A DNA stretch of 64,000 nt, taken from NCBI RefSeq assembly GCF_035222375.1, contig NC_085887.1:781501-845500 (forward strand), in the 5' to 3' direction. The translations under genes and the position numbers were made by a program. This stretch comes from Podospora pseudocomata (Eukaryota; Ascomycota; Sordariomycetes; Sordariales; Podosporaceae). The notes under the pieces were generated by a model. That model was not told the origin of the DNA and did not search any database. It saw nothing but the letters and a program-made list of their open reading frames with translations. Below are positions 33,915-44,516 of this stretch, in pieces; the stretch's first letter is position 1; each line of letters opens with the position of its first letter.

Positions 33915-35033
33915 CTACTGCTGCCCTTTCTCCCTGGCCAACGCCTCCCTCCTCCCAGTACTATTAGGATCCAAATACGGCTTCTCCCCCAAGCCCACAG
34001 CCCTGTTGCCAAACCGCTCCCCATACTCCCCACCAAGGTAATCAAAAGTAGCAGTATGGAACGTGCTCCTGTTGTCCCAAATCGCAATATCATTCTTGTT
34101 CTTCCACTGCAGCCTCACAGTCAAGTCATGGTTCTTGTACACCAAGTCCAAAAACCACGTCAACAGCGCCTTGGACTCCTCCTCGGTAACTCCGTTAATG
34201 TGCTTGACGTGCCCGCCGACGGGGAAGAGAGACTTCCATCCGGTCACAGGATTGGTCCTGATGACGGGGTGGACAGCCTTGAGCTCGGTTCCAATGTTCT
34301 CGGGCGCGCCGCGGGGCTTGTCGTAGAGCTTGAAGCCGGCTGCCTCGGCGACCCTGTTGAAGCCGGGCTGTTGGAAGGTGACGGTCAGGGACTCGAGGAA
34401 CTTTTGGTAGGGCTCCGAGAGGCGGTCGTAGAGCTCGTAGCCCGAGGCCCAGAGAGTGTCGCCGCCGGTGGTGGGGAGCTCGACGAGGCGGAGGGAGGTG
34501 TAGTCCGCGGGGACTGGCTCAAAGGCAATGTCGGAGTGCCATTGGCCTGTGGATTGCTTCTTGGGGGAGAGCTCGTCGGCGATGGCACCGCAGGCGTAGA
34601 ACTTCTTGTTTTGGATGGAGGAGATGGTGCTGATCTCCGGGTCGTCGCCGCCGAGCTCACGCTCAGAGTTGAGCAGAGGGTGGATGTGAAGACCGGAGGT
34701 GGCGGGGCGGCCGGTGAGCTCGCCGAGGCGAAGGATGAGCTTCTTCTGGAGCTCGTTGGTGAGCTCGTCTTGGGCGCGGAAGAAGACAACGCCACGCTGC
34801 GAGATGGTGATGGCAAGCTCGCGGAGGAGGTCGTCTGAGTTGGGGGCGTTGAGCCACTCGACCAGGTTGGCCTTGGGGAACTCCTTGCCAATGACAGGAG
34901 TGACCTCGGAGGACTCGAACTGATCAAGCAGGCCGGTCAGCTTGAGGGGAGCCGGTCTCTCGGTGGTGGCGGCGGCGCCCTTGGTGACGATGGGCACCAC
35001 AGGGGTTTGAGTCTCAATTGCGGAGGGAGCCAT
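33915..35033 (-). CDS. Fe(II)/2-oxoglutarate sulfonate (taurine) dioxygenase, JLP1/TauD type
   Basis: Single exon, 372 residues from the ATG at 35033. The TauD/TfdA fold shows the iron ligands H166 and D168 in STGQWHSDIAF and H326 in STFHTATFDY, with arginines R340/R344 downstream for 2-oxoglutarate binding. TauD-family enzymes hydroxylate the carbon next to the sulfonate group, releasing sulfite; yeast JLP1 is the closest named relative. The protein is expected in the cytosol, without signal or peroxisomal peptide (C-terminus EKGQQ). It is divergent from a SOA1/AstA-like permease gene with 1.6 kb between starts, consistent with a sulfonate uptake and desulfonation pair. A long antisense frame is a shadow. 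Other TauD substrates such as aryloxy acids or sulfate esters remain possible. Confidence 0.88.
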   Translation of the reverse strand: MAPSAIETQTPVVPIVTKGAAATTERPAPLKLTGLLDQFESSEVTPVIGKEFPKANLVEWLNAPNSDDLLRELAITISQRGVVFFRAQDELTNELQKKLILRLGELTGRPATSGLHIHPLLNSERELGGDDPEISTISSIQNKKFYACGAIADELSPKKQSTGQWHSDIAFEPVPADYTSLRLVELPTTGGDTLWASGYELYDRLSEPYQKFLESLTVTFQQPGFNRVAEAAGFKLYDKPRGAPENIGTELKAVHPVIRTNPVTGWKSLFPVGGHVKHINGVTEEESKALLTWFLDLVYKNHDLTVRLQWKNKNDIAIWDNRSTFHTATFDYLGGEYGERFGNRAVGLGEKPYLDPNSTGRREALAREKGQQ

Positions 35034-36656
35034 TGTGTCTGTTTCTGATGTGTTGGGGATGTGAGGTGATGGTGATGAGGATTTGGACTGTCTGATACAC
35101 GGAATGCCTCGTCTCTTATACAACCTTCCACCGGCCTCAGATGGTCAACCTCTTTGTTGCCTCGGAGCCAAAAGTGCATCACCATCCACACCAACATTGC
35201 GTGAGGGTGTGCAACCCCGCGCAACACAGCTGCCATAGTTTGCACCCATGGGCTGGTCAATCAGGTCGTGGACCTCCAGTGTACCGTATCCGTGTCTTGT
35301 CGAATCAGCAGCAATGACGAGCTCGCAATAGCGCATTTCGTGATGTCGTCAAGTTAGCGACGCTGTCCGGACTTAACGTGAGCCCAGCCCCGGATGTTGC
35401 GATACAACCCAGAGGACAAAGAGACCCGGCGCCGAGGATCATGAAACTGCGGGGTGAGTAGACGACATCCGGCTGCGGCATACTGCATTCCGTGTTCCAG
35501 GAATCAGTTGAGGTCGCGCCTTTACCCCCACGTTTCCCTGCCCGAGCCGGCGCCGTAGCCCTAGGAGCAGCCGCAGTCAAAGGTGGAAACCGGAGATAAT
35601 GCAAGACGGCGTGTTCTGTCAGTTTAGTAGGCCATGTCGCCATATTGTTCTTTTTTTTTTTGGTATGGGGAAATCATCTGCTGGCCAATTGGAGCCGAGT
35701 TGTTACTAGAGTGTTGCAAACCAGTGGTTCGTACGTATGTCGTCGCGTCAGCGGCCAAGGCGATCACGAATCATCACGCCATCGGATTCCCACCAACCCG
35801 CAACACCAACCTCACTGGAACCTCAGAAATAACTGATTTCAATGCCGAGGCTCCAACGTAGGGTATCAATCTTGGAGATTTCTTATCAGGGGTCATGATA
35901 TCAGTCAGATTCGAGAGCCGTTGTCGGAGCATCGTCTGAAGGATAGTGGTTACGCTGTGAGGATCTCTCCTCAAGGTATGAACCTCCAGACGTGCCTTCC
36001 TTCGCCACGCCTTGAATATCCGCGTGGGCATTCAAAACCAAATAGTTGCCACTACGGCCTAAGATGGCAGGAGATACCCAGCGTGCTGGGTAGGGTTGAA
36101 ACAGAGAATCTAGACCGATGGCTTCGTCTTGTTCTCGACAAGCTTCGCCCAGCTGATAGCCACGTTCTTGTCTGTGGCGCTTCTCGTCCTGGAAACCAGG
36201 GTTCCAGATCTCGGTCCTGTTCCTCGTCTGAAGTGCCGTCTCCCGTCCCTATTGTTGGTTGAGGGTGCTGTCAAGACGGGCAAACCGCTCGAACGGGACA
36301 TTGTAGATGTCGCCATCAGTGTTGAGTGGGGGGCAAGACCCAGCCGGGGGGGTTCGGACGCACCGACAATTGTAGGTAATGTGCAGACCAGTATGCATCG
36401 ATCTGCTTTCTCCCCGGTACCAATGATCCAGTACCTCCAAGCGTCATTCTGCAGGCTGTATTCGCCATGCCATGTACCTGTGAAAGTCGTGATAATTCCC
36501 GTGGTGTAGCAATCAATATTTCCAGGCCCAGGAGATGGGTATAAAGAGGGCCGTCTCTGGTGATGTTAACAAGTGAAAAAAGTGTCGATCCACAGCAGCG
36601 GCCAGTCTTGCCTCCTTTGCATCATCTGGTACGAGAGTAGCAAAAAAGACGACACC
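35034..36656. promoter_or_regulatory. Divergent promoter of the sulfonate gene pair
   Basis: 1.6 kb between the two divergent starts with no convincing gene. Two sites match the CYS3/METR sulfur-regulator consensus ATGRYRYCAT at nine of ten positions: ATCACGCCAT (35773-35782) and ATGATATCAG (35895-35904). About 0.6 such near-matches are expected by chance over this length, so the sites are weak evidence only. Confidence 0.4.
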
Positions 36657-38598
36657 ATGGCGACCGTTCTCACTCGAGGGAAGGCCCTGACCCGAGCCAC
36701 TGCGCACGGAAGCGAATTTGAGAAGAAGGATTTCGATGCCTCCTCCACATCCGTCGCCTCTATTCCACCTCTAGGGGAGCCCATCGAGCGAAAGAAGCAC
36801 TTCTGGCAGCGCAGCAAGCCATATGACTCGGAAGCCATCGCAACACTTCCTAGTGTCTTTGACGATCCAGAGACGGCTGAGAAATACCAACCGCCAGCAG
36901 AATGGTGAGTACGCTCTTGTTGTTTTGTACTTCTTGGAAACTGACGTTATCGTTCAGGGAAAATACCCACCGCTTCGATCCCCTCGCAAGATGGACTTGG
37001 GGGGAAGAAAACAAACTGATCCGGAAGATCGATTGGCGCATCATGGTCTGGGCCTGCATCATGTTCATGGCTCTGGAGCTTGACCGTGCCAACATCGGTC
37101 AAGCCTTGACGGATAACTTCCTCCCCGAGCTAAAAATGAACACCAACGGTGAGCAAGATTTCGACAGAGACAGTGGGTTCTTTGGTTGACACTCACTCAA
37201 GACTACAACCTGGGCAATACTGTCTTCAAGCTTTCCTTCCTCTGCGCAGAATTGCCTTCTCAGCTGGTTTCGAAATGGGTCGGACCCGACCGATGGATTC
37301 CAACCCAGATGGTCTTGTGGTCCATCGTTGCCAGCGCCCAGTTCTGGCTTAGTGGTCGTACCTCTTTCCTTGTTTGCCGTGCACTGCTGGGCATGCTTCA
37401 AGGCGGCTTCATCCCTGATGTGAGAGACCTTGTCTGCTTCTGCCACTGAGTAACTGCTAACAACTCAACAGATCATCCTCTACCTGTCATACTTTTACAA
37501 GCATGCCGAGCTCACCATCCGTCTCGGTTACTTTTGGACCGCAATGAGCATTGCCGATATCCTTTCGGCACTCTTGGCTCAAGGTCTCCTGCGTATGCGT
37601 GGTGTCGAGGGTCATGCAGGCTGGAGGTGGCTGTTCCTGATCGAGGGCTTGCTGACTCTGATCATCGGTATCATGGCGTTCCTCTTGATGCCTGCCGGTC
37701 CTTGCCAGACTGCTTCCTGGTTCCGAGGCAAGGGTAAGGAAGGCTGGTTCAACGAGAGGGAGGAAGTGATCATGGTGAACCGGGTGCTGCGCGAGGATCC
37801 CAGCAAGTCGGATATGCACAACCGAGAGCGGATTACCGTCGGGTTGTTGTGGAAGAGCCTGAAGGATTATGACTTGTGGTATGTGCCAGTTGCTGCTGTC
37901 TGTCGTCAAATACTGAAAGCTGACATTGTGGTAGGCCACTTTATGCGCTGGGTCTCGTCTTCCAGATCCCCTTTGTGCCTGTTGGGCAGTATCTGACTCT
38001 TTCCCTGAGAGGTCTGGGCTTCGATACCTTCCAGGCCAACCTCTTGACGATCCCTTACACCGTGGGCCACATGATCACCATGTTGGCGGTGGCATACGCA
38101 GCCGAAAAGTTCAGCAACCTGACAGCGCTATCTGTCACCAGTCAGATCTGGGGTCTGCCGTTCTTGATCTTCTTCAACGTTGCCGACCTTGCCAACACCA
38201 ACCGCTGGGTAATCTACGCCGTGACGACACTGCTGCTGTCGTTCCCGAACCCCCATCCTATCCAGGTAGCGTGGAATTCTCGAAACGCGAACTCGGTTCG
38301 GTCTCGTACCATCTCGGCTGCCGTGTACAACATGGCGGTTCAGACGTCGGGCATCATCTCCTCGAATATCTACCGAGAGGATGATCGAGCGTCGCTGTAT
38401 AAGCGTGGTAACCGACAGCTACTCGCGATTCTGTGCATGAACATTGTTGTCTATGCGCTGGTGAAGGTGTACTATGTCTGGAAGAACAAGTCGAGGGATA
38501 AGAAGTGGGCTGCCATGACGGAGGAGCAGAGACTCGATTATCTGGCCACCACGAAGGATGAGGGTAACAAGAGGTTGGACTTTAGATTCGAGCACTAG
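36657..38598 (+). CDS. MFS anion:cation symporter, SOA1/AstA-like (sulfur compound permease)
   Basis: Five exons, 36657-36904, 36958-37148, 37202-37419, 37472-37878 and 37935-38598, give 575 residues from an ATG in strong context (ACACCATGG). The protein has about twelve membrane helices and the DAL5/ACS-family blocks [50 protein letters not shown] and [10 protein letters not shown]. The LELDRANI and DYNLGNT patterns place it with the yeast SOA1 (sulfonate/sulfur source) and Aspergillus AstA (alternative sulfate) branch rather than with allantoate or nicotinate carriers. That branch assignment is from memory of the family. The divergent neighbour is a sulfonate dioxygenase, supporting transport of sulfonates such as taurine. 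All introns are 49-56 nt with good consensus. Confidence 0.85.
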
Positions 38599-39292
38599 AT
38601 GGTCTTGATCAGCGCATGCATGAACCTAGCAGAGAGACGACTCACTCACTGACTCACTCACTGCATGAGTTCAAGACACCCATCTCTATCATAGTCTTGG
38701 GGATCATACACTCAAAAAAATATGAACATTATGCCATTATGCGATTCTGGAATTTCGTGTGAAAGTGTAATAGAACAACTTGTGAATGCTGATCAAGCAG
38801 TCAATAAGGCAGGAAATCACATCCCTCAACCAATATGAAGTTGATATGAGATCCGGAGCTGTCGTGCAATGTGAGCACTGACCATCAGCTTCCCCAGAAA
38901 ATATCTCGCTCCACGTGACGTCACAAAAGTTTGCTACCCCTGCACTTGTGCCCCGCTGGCGGGGTTGAAACAGCGTCGATTGAGACCAGCTACAACAGCT
39001 CAACCACGTGCAAATTCATGGGTGAGTGAGCGAGTTGCAGCTATCACCCTCCTGGCTCAGCTGTACTCACATGAATAAGCACCATCACCTTCTCCTCCGA
39101 GGCGCCTCATCCTTAACCGTCTCCCTCTGCAAAAGAAGTGGACCAACCCACCTCCCACCAGCAAGACCGTTGTTCCCATCCTCCGGAGCCGGCGGGACGA
39201 CAACCGCCGCCGCCATAGTATCCAATTTTTTCTCCCGGCATCATCACTCAATCTTGACCTCACCTCACCACCACCTCCCCAAAACCGCCAGA
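38599..39292. other. Intergenic and 5' region of RKI1
   Basis: Contains the permease 3' UTR, an ACTC-rich array at about 38638-38662, a CACGTGACGTCAC element at about 38912-38924 and a CCACGTG box at 39004-39010. The frame of RKI1 is open back to 39026 with an upstream ATG at 39071. Confidence 0.5.
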
Positions 39293-40117
39293 ATGTCCAC
39301 CACCACCCCCTCCCCAGTCGACCTAATCGAACAATCCAAACGCCTCGCCGCCTTCCAATCCGTCACCGCCCACCTCGTCCCCTTCCCATCCCGCACCCGC
39401 ATCGGCATCGGCTCCGGCTCAACAGTAATCTACGTAGTAGAAGCAATCACCACCCTCGTCCCCCCCACCACCCTCTCCACAATGACCTTCTACCCAACCG
39501 GCGCCCAATCCGAACAGCTCATCGAATCCGCCGGTCTCAACCTCCAGTACATCAACAAGCTCCCCCCCGGCACCCTCCTAGACGTCTGTTTCGACGGCGC
39601 AGACGAAGTAGACCCCAGCCTCAACCTCATCAAAGGAGGCGGCGCCTGCCTCTGGCAGGAAAAAATCGTCGCCACCAGCAGCAAGAAGTTTGTTTGCGTG
39701 GCGGACTTCAGGAAGATGAGCCCTGCGTTGGGGACAATGTGGAAAAAGGGGATTCCGATCGAGGTGCTGCCTTTGGCGGCGAACAGGGTTTTGGGAGAGC
39801 TGGAGAGGATGGGGAGTTTGGGGCCGAAGGTTAGGCCAGGTTTGCCAGGGAAGGCGGGGGCGGTGGTGACGGATAATGGGATGTGGATTGTTGATGCGCC
39901 GTTTAGGCCGCTCAGGGTGGAGGGGACGAGTGACAAGGAGAAGGGGGAGTGGCAGGTTGATGAGCTGGCTGATGCGTTGATCAAGATTCCGGGGGTGGCG
40001 GAGATTGGGTTGTTTTATGGGAAGAATGGGAATCAGGCGGGGGAGGGGGGCGCGCAGAAGCCGGTGGAGGCGTATTTTGGGATGGAGGATGGGAGTGTGA
40101 AGGTGTTGAGCGCTTGA
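39293..40117 (+). CDS. rki1: Ribose-5-phosphate isomerase A
   Basis: Single exon, 274 residues from the ATG at 39293, matching the start of the family. It interconverts ribose-5-phosphate and ribulose-5-phosphate in the non-oxidative pentose phosphate pathway. Active-site motifs are clear: GIGSGST (38-44), DGADEVD (101-107) and KGGGACLWQEK (114-124). The frame extends upstream without stop to an ATG at 39071, adding 74 residues that are rich in Arg, His, Ser and Thr with no acidic residue, which could be a mitochondrial presequence or merely 5' UTR. The first half of the gene is C-rich (30 C and 6 G in 39301-39360) and the end is G-rich (31 G and 8 C in 40021-40080). Confidence 0.93.
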   Translation: MSTTTPSPVDLIEQSKRLAAFQSVTAHLVPFPSRTRIGIGSGSTVIYVVEAITTLVPPTTLSTMTFYPTGAQSEQLIESAGLNLQYINKLPPGTLLDVCFDGADEVDPSLNLIKGGGACLWQEKIVATSSKKFVCVADFRKMSPALGTMWKKGIPIEVLPLAANRVLGELERMGSLGPKVRPGLPGKAGAVVTDNGMWIVDAPFRPLRVEGTSDKEKGEWQVDELADALIKIPGVAEIGLFYGKNGNQAGEGGAQKPVEAYFGMEDGSVKVLSA

Positions 40118-42625
40118 GGAGATTGGAAAAGGGAAGGGGGGGGGGGGATACACAAAAGGGGCGTTGAGGTGGGTAGGGACAGAGGTAGAGTATAGATTTA
40201 GAATGATATTGACTCCAGAGACAGGTTAAGAATCTTTGACAGCACGCATCCTGTTGCATGTATAAACACACAAAGCAAAACTATTAGTCAACATCGTAAG
40301 GGAAATCCTCTGCATCGAGGATGTGAGAGTGTGTGGGCAGGCAAATGATGCCCATACATCTTTTTGTGTTGAGTGCCGGCATGGTATCTGCTGGCAGTCT
40401 TCAAGTCATAGTCTTACCATTTACCTGCAATGTTCTTCGCAGGAAGCCATGGCTCTTTCTCAACAGCAAAACCAGCGCGCAAAAGTTGGCCTTGATCCAG
40501 TGGAAGGGTAAAGACACAGTCTACCAGTCTCGGCCACGAAAAGAATTCCCTGCGGAAGGGGGTGACATCATCTCAGTCTTACTCAGGCGTCACAGCATGA
40601 TATTGGATAACGAGGACATGTTACCCAAGCCGGGATGACATCCCCCCCAACCAGCCAGCATTCTTGACCGGCCCGAAATCTTAGCTTTACCAGTGTGCTG
40701 GTTCAAGAGACAAACTCAAGATCCAGATCGCTATCAACGGAGTGGCCCACAGAAGGAGCGCCATTGATCATCCCACCGGTACGAAGCTGAAGAAGAACAC
40801 GAAAGGAATCAGCGGGATGGGAACCGTTCAACAGGCAATCGGGTTCACGGACGCCACAACATCGGATTGCTCGGGAGGGAGGATGAAAGAAAGTTATCTA
40901 GCGTAGGCGGCCAGCAAAATGGCTTGCGCAACACCAAATTATGGGAAGATTGATGCATCTACCGACGTGAAGCCACCACCGATCGGAAATCCGAAATTTG
41001 TGTTTGGTTTGGGGGCGTTAACGCCGATAACAGGCAGCCGCGATACACTTTCTCGGGTCGGTACGGTGTGGCAAGCAAGCGGCGAAAGCTTCCGAGCCTA
41101 CCTCATCCCGGTGATACCTACCCAACAGAAGATAGATAGGCAGCTGATTTTGCAATTATCATCAGCTTGTGATAGCCTTCGTGACGAAAGAGCCACGGCG
41201 CTGTATCCGACCAACAAATCCCTCCATGAGCCAAGCCGCACACAAACTCTCGGGGGCGGAAGCAGCAAGCGCCGAGTCCGTCTCGGGCGGGAGTGATGGA
41301 ACCTCGGGCTGCAACTCGGCGTCTCACCACACACTATTTGTCCCCTCCCCCCCTACCCCCCACCACCACCAAGCGAAACAATGAGTTTTGTCGATCGAGG
41401 TCTTTCCCGGAAGGGTCATTATTGGGCAACGATAGACTGTCCATCATCATCATCGGCCCGGGAGCCAGTCACCAGTTCTGCTACCGCCTTGAACATTAAT
41501 AAGCTTGTCCTCTTTCGGGCTTTCACAGACAACAAGATAAACTGTGCCACCTCCTTCCCTCCGTCTCCGCCTCCGCGTTTCGTCAGACGTGAGAGCGTCG
41601 TGCAGCGAGGCTTCTTAGCTGAGAGTGCGTGCCCCGGATTGGCGCTGCAGAATATGGAAACCTGAGTTATTTCTGGATTACATACTGAAGAGTGAGCGTC
41701 ACCGGTTGATCGGCCTTGGTTCGGGGGCCATGCCAATCCGGGCGAGAGAGGAACCACAGCAACACGGCTCGGTGCCAAGGATCTACATGCGTGATCATGT
41801 CCCAATTCCGCCCAAGCGGAGAGGTGAGACTTGGTCACCTTGATTTAATGTAAAAATGCAAATGACCCAGCGCCGGGTGAGGAGCGCGTCGCGTCGATTT
41901 TTGTGTGTGTTTGTGTAATGCATCGGCACCTACCCATAGGCCCGATGCCCAGCCAAGACCTCGGGCGATTGGGTGGTCGATGGTGATGAGGACGGGATTC
42001 GAGAGGGCCGCCGGGGAAGCCGGATTGGACGGGAAGGATGGTGAGTCAAAGGGACAAGCCGCACCACCTCCGTCTGAGAACCATAAAGAGCTGATCTGGT
42101 TGCTGCTGCTGATCCCGGCATTTCAGAAATGTCCCTAGGAGACACGGAATTGTATAGGTTAAATGGAGGTTAGATACAACTTGTAGCTATAAATGGACAA
42201 CGACCAGTTTAGCCTGTGATTGTTCTGCTGCTGGCTGCTGGTTGCTGGCTGCGGACGGGCGGAGGAGGGCGGAGGAGGGCGGAGGACCTAGGGCGGAGAA
42301 GACGCTGAGGTTTGAGGTTGAGAGGGAGACAGACACAGGAGAGGAGAGAAGAAGCGGCCGGTGAAGGAGGGGTTGCTTTGGGAATCGTGAAGGGGCCATC
42401 AGCTCCACCGCCACGGAAGTGACTTCCATGTCACTGGGTGCGCGGCGGATCCACTTTGCTTCCGATTGCGTCGTGTGTCCTCCCGTCGGTCTGCCTGTTC
42501 CCCGGGGAGCTCTTCGTTTTCTCCCGCCGTTTGTTGTTTGGCTGTCATTGCTGCGTTTGCATCCGGGGTTTGGAGTGTTGATTTAGGCCAAGTCTGGCTG
42601 GGTAGGTTCGATAAGGGTTATCTGG

Positions 42626-42661
<36 letters not shown>

Positions 42662-44516
42662 AAAAGAAGAAAAAGAAGGAGGCAGGAAAATGCCCAAAGT
42701 GTCCTCTGACACCAAACACACGGTGGTGCCGGGGTCGGATTGACTGGCGGCCGAAGCGCCCGAGCAAAATTGGGAAATGGCTTGGCTCGGAAATCCGGGA
42801 TATGTGGAACTGCACTCCGGCGAACGCGACACCGATTGTCGATTTTGCCTTAGCTCCCTCCAAGACCAGATCCCGTCTCATAAATCGCTCGTTCAACTAA
42901 TCAGAAATCCACTGCAGTGTAAAACCTGCATGTTCTGTTTTCCCACCGATGGATAGGCAGCATTGTCGCCGAGTGCTGTGAAGAAAAAGAAGAAGCAGCA
43001 AAAGAAGAAGAGGTGATGAGACCGGGCGGCGCAGCAGCCTCGAGCCACCTCAAACACGGGTGACGGGTCATTGCCCGATCATGCTTCGGGACACGTTAGG
43101 GCAGAAAAGGGGGCCACCGTCTTCTTCTCGTCGCGCAACGGAATGCCAATAACCTACCTGGAAGCTGAAGAGTATGGAAGAGGGCCCGCCGCGTGGTGGA
43201 AGTGACTCGTTGGACAAGGCAAAAACAAAAAACGCCCGCTCATCAAAAGGTACGGCCGGAGGTGCGAGTGACTCCTCCCCTGCTCCACCGCGGGGGCCTG
43301 GAACTGAAAAGCAACCGTCCCGCATGCAAGCCGGGAGCCAAATGACGGGAAATCGCCGTGGCACCTGGGAGGTGAGGTGGGCGATGGAGGAGGTGGAAGG
43401 GGAGGCGGGGGCAGAGGTACGAAGGTTAAGGTATGACTGGGGGAGTTGGGCTCCGGCACACAGCCCAGAGTCGGAGTACAGCGCCCAGCCGACCGTCGCA
43501 ACCTCCATCGTAGGCATCGCTGGTGTCGCAAGCTGGCAGACGCCTCTTCCCCTGCGCACGGCGCGTGCATTGGCAGCCTTTTTTGTTCTTGATGGAACTT
43601 CACACACCAGTCTTTCGGAAGATAGATAAGATGGTGTGGGCAAGGTAGAATAGTTCCTGCCAGGTAGGTAGTAGCACCATGGGCGGCGGGTGGTCTACCG
43701 ATCAGCAGCTGATTTTGAGCCGGATTTGCTTTGGCTGAGGCATCTCGGTGTCTCGATGGGAGAGCCTGGGCAATCCGGGGCTGTTTAACTCCTGTTCTGT
43801 TCTATCTTCAGCAGTGCCATCAAAGATTGTATAGTTTTGGATAGAGGTATATCAGGATGGCGTGGCTAGGTATGATGAAGTCGAGCCATCAAACGGAGAT
43901 TTAGCGGAGATGACGAGTGCGAGACAAGATCGGGATCGTTTTCCTCACTGCCGGGGCCGGCTTGCTTTGTGTCGCGGCGCTGACAGTGGCGGCGGGCGCT
44001 GTTTGTCGCTGGACTGAGGGGCTGCTGGTAGCGACTGCGTCTCTGGCAGGGCCCACAGACCCCCGGCAGCATCAGCCGATCCGCCCGCTCGATTGTGACC
44101 CACTTACCAGAGCGCTGCCGCCGCCTCCCTTCCCTCGCTTCCTGAGCTTCCAAAGTCCGTCCGAGCCTTTTTACCCCATCGCCCCCCGTCATTCCGTCCT
44201 TCCTGGCCTCGCCCTCTCTCCTCTTCCTTTTCCCAATCGAACCTGACCACAGCTCACCTCATCGCCGTCGACGACGACGACATCACAGGCCGGTCCACTG
44301 TTCTGATTCTGTCTCCTGTGGCTCCCGGCGCACCTCCGGACTCTTGTTTTTTCCTGCTCCGGCTTTCTCGGACTTGGATCGGACCACAGACCACACAACA
44401 GAAAAGTAAGGTTTTGCTTCATCATCGCCAACATCGCCAACATCAACTTTTCACTATCTTCGCCATCCCCCACCCCACACACCACACACAGCAGCCTCTC
44501 TCAGCAACTCTCAGCA
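40118..44516. other. 4.4-kb gene-free region upstream of the Zn2Cys6 regulator
   Basis: No reading frame here has a recognisable domain. The stretch holds a G12 run just after RKI1, an A32 run at 42629-42660, and GC-rich, pyrimidine-rich sequence from 43.9 kb to the regulator start. Such long upstream regions are usual for fungal regulatory genes and may carry a long 5' leader with upstream frames. Confidence 0.45.
42629..42660. repeat. A32 homopolymer
   Basis: Thirty-two consecutive adenines followed by an A/G-rich purine tract. Probably length-variable. Confidence 0.9.

Noticed and set aside
34056-34838. 260-residue antisense frame opposite the dioxygenase gene
   Set aside because: Val/Leu/Gly/Glu-rich shadow of a conserved TauD gene.
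35773-35904. CYS3/METR sites as firm regulatory elements
   Set aside because: Both are one-mismatch sites and about 0.6 are expected by chance in this interval, so they are mentioned only as weak evidence.
40919-41296. 125-residue plus-strand frame
   Set aside because: No recognisable domain or membrane/signal feature; not better than neighbouring random frames.
43068-43643. 191-residue minus-strand frame in the 4.4-kb gene-free region
   Set aside because: No domain, no splice context, and overlapping long frames on both strands point to composition rather than coding.
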